Origin: Phylloscopus collybita
Taxonomy: Eukaryota; Chordata; Aves; Passeriformes; Phylloscopidae
Length of the DNA stretch: 64,000 nucleotides
Assembly (NCBI GenBank): GCA_027886175.1
Contig: JAJNNQ010000078.1
Coordinates: 3,658,001-3,722,000, forward strand
Direction of reading: 5' to 3'
The position numbers were made by a program, and so were the translations under genes. The notes under the pieces were generated by a model. The model worked only from the letters and a program-made list of their open reading frames with translations. It did not search any database and was not told the DNA's origin. Shown piece by piece: positions 59,301 through 64,000 of this stretch (the stretch's first letter is position 1; every line of letters starts with the position of its first letter).

Positions 59301-62300
59301 GCCGTGTAGGTGCTTCTGTTTTGTGTTTGCAGCGTGCAGAGAAGCCCGCGTGCTTGCTGCTGCTTCCAGCAAGCCAAAACGCTTTTGCAGCCACTTTCCT
59401 GCCTTTTCCACAACAGGATCACTGTCTAGCTGATTTACAGTTTCCTCTGCGTAGAGCAGCTAGAGGAGCAGCTCTGCCGGCTTTCCTGTGCTTCTGCATA
59501 GCAGAGCTGTCAAGAACGAGAAGCTGCGTTTTGCCGAGAAAGCAGCGCTTCGCGGAAGCACAGCCAGCGGCGTCTTCGGTACAGCCGCAGCTTGTGCGGA
59601 GAAGCGAAAGAGAGCCGGGGAAGAACGTGGAAAGCCGAACTCGGTCGCTGCAAGCGGGTGCTGGCGAACAGCTTCTGGTCACCTTGTAGAAACTGTCCCA
59701 GCACAGTGCAGAGTCCCCGTGTCTAGTTCCTTGAAATACCTTTCCTGGCAGCAGCCCAGAGCTGTACTGAGTGCAGCAGGTGTCAGGCAGTCTCCTCTCG
59801 CCGTGTAGGTGCTTCTGTTTTGTGTTTGCAGCGTGCAGAGAAGCCCGCGTGCTTGCTGCTGCTTCCAGCAAGCCAAAACGCTTTTGCAGCCACTTTCCTG
59901 CCTTTTCCACAACAGGATCACTGTCTAGCTGATTTACAGTTGCCTCTGCGTAGAGCAGCTAGAGGAGCAGCTCTGCCGGCTTTCCTGTGCTTCTGCATAG
60001 CAGAGCTGTCAAGAACGAGAAGCTGCGTTTTGCCGAGAAAGCAGCGCTTCGCGGAAGCACAGCCAGCGGCGTCTTCGGTACAGCCGCAGCTTGTGCGGAG
60101 AAGCGAAAGAGAGCCGGGGAAGAACGTGGAAAGCCGAACTCGGTCGCTGCAAGCGGGTGCTGGCGAACAGCTTCTGGTCACCTTGTAGAAACTGTCCCAG
60201 CACAGTGCAGAGTCCCCGTGGCTAGTTCCTTGAAATACCTTTCTTGGCAGCAGCCCAGAGCTGTACTGAGTGCAGCAGGTGTCAGGCAGTCTCCTCTCGC
60301 CGTGTAGGTGCTTCTGTTTTGTGTTTGCAGCGTGCAGAGAAGCCCGCGTGCTTGCTGCTGCTTCCAGCAAGCCAAAACGCTTTTGCAGCCACTTTCCTGC
60401 CTTTTCCACAACAGCATCACTGTCTAGCTGATTTACAGTTGCCTCTGCGTAGAGCAGCTAGAGGAGCAGCTCTGCCGGCTTTCCTGTGCTTCTGCATAGC
60501 AGAGCTGTCAAGAACGAGAAGCTGCGTTTTGCCGAGAAAGCAGCGCTTCGCGGAAGCACAGCCAGCGGCGTCTTCGGTACAGCCGCAGCTTGTGCGGAGA
60601 AGCGAAAGAGAGCCGGGGAAGAACGTGGAAAGCCGAACTCGGTCGCTGCAAGCGGGTGCTGGCGAACAGCTTCTGGTCACCTTGTAGAAACTGTCCCAGC
60701 ACAGTGCAGAGTCCCCGTGGCTAGTTCCTTGAAATACCTTTCCTGGCAGCAGCCCAGAGCTGTACTGAGTGCAGCAGGTGTCAGGCAGTCTCCTCTCGCC
60801 GTGTAGGTGCTTCTGTTTTGTGTTTGCAGCGTGCAGAGAAGCCCGCGTGCTTGCTGCTGCTTCCAGCAAGCCAAAACGCTTTTGCAGCCACTTTCCTGCC
60901 TTTTCCACAACAGGATCACTGTCTAGCTGATTTACAGTTGCCTCTGCGTAGAGCAGCTAGAGGAGCAGCTCTGCCGGCTTTCCTGTGCTTCTGCATAGCA
61001 GAGCTGTCAAGAACGAGAAGCTGCGTTTTGCCGAGAAAGCAGCGCTTCGCGGAAGCACAGCCAGCGGCGTCTTCGGTACAGCCGCAGCTTGTGCGGAGAA
61101 GCGAAAGAGAGCCGGGGAAGAACGTGGAAAGCCGAACTCGGTCGCTGCAAGCGGGTGCTGGCGAACAGCTTCTGGTCACCTTGTAGAAACTGTCCCAGCA
61201 CAGTGCAGAGTCCCCGTGGCTACTTCCTTGAAATACCTTTCCTGGCAGCAGCCCAGAGCTGTACTGAGTGCAGCAGGTGTCAGGCAGTCTCCTCTCGCCG
61301 TGTAGGTGCTTCTGTTTTGTGTTTGCAGCGTGCAGAGAAGCCCGCGTGCTTGCTGCTGCTTCCAGCAAGCCAAAACGCTTTTGCAGCCACTTTCCTGCCT
61401 TTTCCACAACAGGATCACTGTCTAGCTGATTTACAGTTGCCTCTGCGTAGAGCAGCTAGAGGAGCAGCTCTGCCGGCTTTCCTGTGCTTCTGCATAGCAG
61501 AGCTGTCAAGAACGAGAAGCTGCGTTTTGCCGAGAAAGCAGCGCTTCGCGGAAGCACAGCCAGCGGCGTCTTCGGTACAGCCGCAGCTTGTGCGGAGAAG
61601 CGAAAGAGAGCCGGGGAAGAACGTGGAAAGCCGAACTCGGTCGCTGCAAGCGGGTGCTGGCGAACAGCTTCTGGTCACCTTGTAGAAACTGTCCCAGCAC
61701 AGTGCAGAGTCCCCGTGGCTAGTTCCTTGAAATACCCTTCCTGGCAGCAGCCCAGAGCTGTACTGAGTGCAGCAGGTGTCAGGCAGTCTCCTCTCGCCGT
61801 GTAGGTGCTTCTGTTTTGTGTTTGCAGCGTGCAGAGAAGCCCGCGTGCTTGCTGCTGCTTCCAGCAAGCCAAAACGCTTTTGCAGCCACTTTCCTGCCTT
61901 TTCCACAACAGCATCACTGTCTAGCTGATTTACAGTTGCCTCTGCGTAGAGCAGCTAGAGGAGCAGCTCTGCCGGCTTTCCTGTGCTTCTGCATAGCAGA
62001 GCTGTCAAGAACGAGAAGCTGCGTTTTGCCGAGAAAGCAGCGCTTCGCGGAAGCACAGCCAGCGGCGTCTTCGGTACAGCCGCAGCTTGTGCGGAGAAGC
62101 GAAAAAGAGCCGGGGAAGAACGTGGAAAGCCGAACTCGGTCGCTGCAAGCGGGTGCTGGCGAACAGCTTCTGGTCACCTTGGAGAAACTCTCCCAGCACA
62201 GTGCAGAGTCCCCGTGGCTAGTTCCTTGAAATACCTTTCCTGGCAGCAGCCCAGAGCTGTACTGAGTGCAGCAGGTGTCAGGCAGTCTCCTCTCGCCGTG

Positions 62301-63870
62301 TAGGTGCTTCTGTTTTGTGTTTGCAGCGTGCAGAGAAGCCCGCGTGCTTGCTGCTGCTTCCAGCAAGCCAAAACGCTTTTGCAGCCACTTTCCTGCCTTT
62401 TCCACAACAGCATCACTGTCTAGCTGATTTACAGTTGCCTCTGCGTAGAGCAGCTAGAGGAGCAGCTCTGCCGGCTTTCCTGTGCTTCTGCATAGCAGAG
62501 CTGTCAAGAAGGAGAAGCTGCGTTTTGCCGAGAAAGCAGCGCTTCGCGGAAGCACAGCCAGCGGCGTCTTCGGTACAGTCTCAGCTTGTGCGGAGAAGCG
62601 AAAGAGAGCCGGGGAAGAACGTGGAAAGCCGAACTCGGTCGCTGCAAGCGGGTGCTGGCGAACAGCTTCTGGTCACCTTGTAGAAACTGTCCCAGCACAG
62701 TGCAGAGTCCCCGTGGCTACTTCCTTGAAATACCTTTCCTGGCAGCAGCCCAGAGCTGTACTGAGTGCAGCAGGTGTCAGGCAGTCTCCTCTCGCCGTGT
62801 AGGTGCTTCTGTTTTGTGTTTGCAGCGTGCAGAGAAGCCCGCGTGCTTGCTGCTGCTTCCAGCAAGCCAAAACGCTTTTGCAGCCACTTTCCTGCCTTTT
62901 CCACAACAGGATCACTGTCTAGCTGATTTACAGTTGCCTCTGCGTAGAGCAGCTAGAGGAGCAGCTCTGCCGGCTTTCCTGTGCTTCTGCATAGCAGAGC
63001 TGTCAAGAACGAGAAGCTGCGTTTTGCCGAGAAAGCAGCGCTTCGCGGAAGCACAGCCAGCGGCGTCTTCGGTACAGCCGCAGCTTGTGCGGAGAAGCGA
63101 AAGAGAGCCGGGGAAGAACGTGGAAAGCCGAACTCGGTCGCTGCAAGCGGGTGCTGGCGAACAGCTTCTGGTCACCTTGTAGAAACTGTCCCAGCACAGT
63201 GCAGAGTCCCCGTGGCTAGTTCCTTGAAATACCTTTCCTGGCAGCAGCCCAGAGCTGTACTGAGTGCAGCAGGTGTCAGGCAGTCTCCTCTCGCCGTGTA
63301 GGTGCTTCTGTTTTGTGTTTGCAGCGTGCAGAGAAGCCCGCGTGCTTGCTGCTGCTTCCAGCAAGCCAAAACGCTTTTGCAGCCACTTTCCTGCCTTTTC
63401 CACAACAGCATCACTGTCTAGCTGATTTACAGTTGCCTCTGCGTAGAGCAGCTAGAGGAGCAGCTCTGCCGGCTTTCCTGTGCTTCTGCATAGCAGAGCT
63501 GTCAAGAACGAGAAGCTGCGTTTTGCCGAGAAAGCAGCGCTTCGCGGAAGCACAGCCAGCGGCGTCTTCGGTACAGCCGCAGCTTGTGCGGAGAAGCGAA
63601 AAAGAGCCGGGGAAGAACGTGGAAAGCCGAACTCGGTCGCTGCAAGCGGGTGCTTGCGAACAGCTTCTGGTCACCTTGGAGAAACTGTCCCAGCACAGTG
63701 CAGAGTCCCCGTGGCTAGTTCCTTGAAATACCTTTCCTGGCAGCAGCCCAGAGCTGTACTGAGTGCAGCAGGTGTCAGGCAGTCTCCTCTCGCCGTGTAG
63801 GTGCTTCTGTTTTGTGTTTGCAGCGTGCAGAGAAGCCCGCGTGCTTGCTGCTGCTTCCAGCAAGCCAAAA
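52803..63870. repeat. Distal part, units 106-128, shuffled variants
   Basis: After the second large segment the known variants recur in new order, with only short matches. Units 108-110 (p347 C, consensus, p241 T + p410 C) resemble units 12-14. Units 118-121 reuse the p241/p366/p465 T monomer, a p410-C monomer and the p343-T + p64-T monomer. Unit 121 has p366 T without p241 T, a combination seen nowhere else. Unit 117 has a private A at 58148, unit 119 a private T near p119, and unit 126 two adjacent private changes at 62579 and 62581. Whether this part belongs to another large repeat beyond the window cannot be seen. Confidence 0.7.
62374..62872. repeat. Unit 126: monomer with private double change
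   Basis: C-to-T at p206 and G-to-T at p208 (62579, 62581) remove a CpG and break the CCGCA/TGCGG dyad. They also put a stop in the minus-strand open frame, which here shrinks to 107 codons (62581-62904). The unit also combines p138 G with p347 C, found together nowhere else. Confidence 0.75.
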
Positions 63871-64000
63871 CGCTTTTGCAGCCACTTTCCTGCCTTTTCC
63901 ACAACAGCATCACTGTCTAGCTGATTTACAGTTGCCTCTGCGTAGAGCAGCTAGAGGAGCAGCTCTGCCGGCTTTCCTGTGCTTCTGCATAGCAGAGCTG
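63871..64000. repeat. Partial unit 129, cut by the window edge
   Basis: The first 130 bp of the next monomer, consensus in sequence. It ends exactly at the right arm of the p90-130 inverted repeat. The array clearly continues beyond the window. Confidence 0.95.

Larger units (their letters stand above)
1..64000. repeat. Satellite DNA array, 499-bp monomer, about 128.3 copies
   Basis: Every part of the window is the same 499-bp sequence repeated head to tail in one orientation. There are 128 full units and a 130-bp remainder. Neighbouring units typically differ at 0-6 of 499 positions, so identity is roughly 99% or better (by eye, not aligned by program). There is no interruption by unique sequence, transposon or inversion, and the only length change is a 1-bp deletion in two units. 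Recurrent variant sites are p38 C/G, p64 G/T, p138 C/G, p231 G/A, p238 G/C, p241 G/T, p245 A/G, p284 G/T, p308 T/G, p311 A/G, p316 G/C, p343 G/T, p347 G/C, p362 T/C, p366 C/T, p410 A/C and p465 C/T. Composition and scale fit a eukaryotic heterochromatic or pericentromeric satellite; location and species are inference. I see no RNA gene, promoter, CRISPR array or mobile element anywhere in it. Confidence 0.98.

Noticed and set aside
1..64000. CRISPR array or bacterial repeat system
   Set aside because: Units are contiguous 499-bp copies with no short repeats separated by unique spacers, and there are no cas genes.
1..64000. rDNA, tRNA or snRNA gene cluster as the tandem unit
   Set aside because: I see no 5S or tRNA internal promoter boxes, no T-run terminators and no rRNA-like sequence in the monomer.
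1..64000. Transposon or retroelement origin (LTR, terminal repeats, target duplications)
   Set aside because: No unit shows terminal inverted repeats at a fixed boundary, poly(A), or any recognisable transposase or reverse transcriptase. Phase is continuous.
1..64000. Telomeric or microsatellite tracts
   Set aside because: No TTAGGG runs and no simple-sequence run beyond a few bases anywhere in the window.

Overview
The whole window is one uninterrupted head-to-tail satellite DNA array. Its monomer is 499 bp. Phased to the first base of the window, there are 128 complete monomers (126 of 499 bp, two of 498 bp; units 1-128, positions 1-63870) and a 130-bp start of a 129th. No unique sequence, gene, RNA gene, transposon, microsatellite or array boundary is visible, so the array must run past both edges. 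Coordinates convert as follows: unit k starts at 499(k-1)+1 for k up to 18, at 499(k-1) for k 19-72, and at 499(k-1)-1 for k 73 and above. 'p' below means position inside a unit.

The monomer is GC-rich: 284 of 499 bases by hand count, about 57%. It carries 28 CpG, observed/expected about 0.69. Units differ from each other at only a few bases, almost all at about 20 recurrent sites. This points to a eukaryotic, probably vertebrate, (peri)centromeric or heterochromatic satellite seen in a long-read assembly. A bird or other sauropsid is my best guess from base composition and general look; that is weak inference and I do not recognise the family by name. Reading frames of 64-329 codons occur in every unit on both strands, but they are by-products of a GC-rich, near-identical repeat and I annotate none as genes.

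The real information is in the order of monomer variants. (1) Units 1-8 (1-3902) are a mixed lead-in. (2) A 26,945-bp segment (about 3903-30847, 54 units) is followed directly by a second copy of itself (about 30848-52802, 44 units) with the same order of rare variants, including the only two 498-bp units. The join falls inside unit 62, which looks like a hybrid of the monomers at the two ends, as an unequal crossover would produce. (3) The two copies then changed by whole units: copy 1 has an 8-unit (3,992-bp) tandem duplication and a 3-unit (1,497-bp) tandem duplication that copy 2 lacks, and copy 2 has a three-unit stretch where copy 1 has two. (4) Both copies carry an older 5-unit higher-order repeat twice. 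(5) Units 106-128 (52803-63870) form a more shuffled distal part that reuses the same variants.

No genes work together here. The sequence records nested duplications at 1, 2, 3, 5, 8 and 54 monomers, plus hybrid monomers and apparent variant transfer, which is array evolution by unequal exchange and gene conversion.
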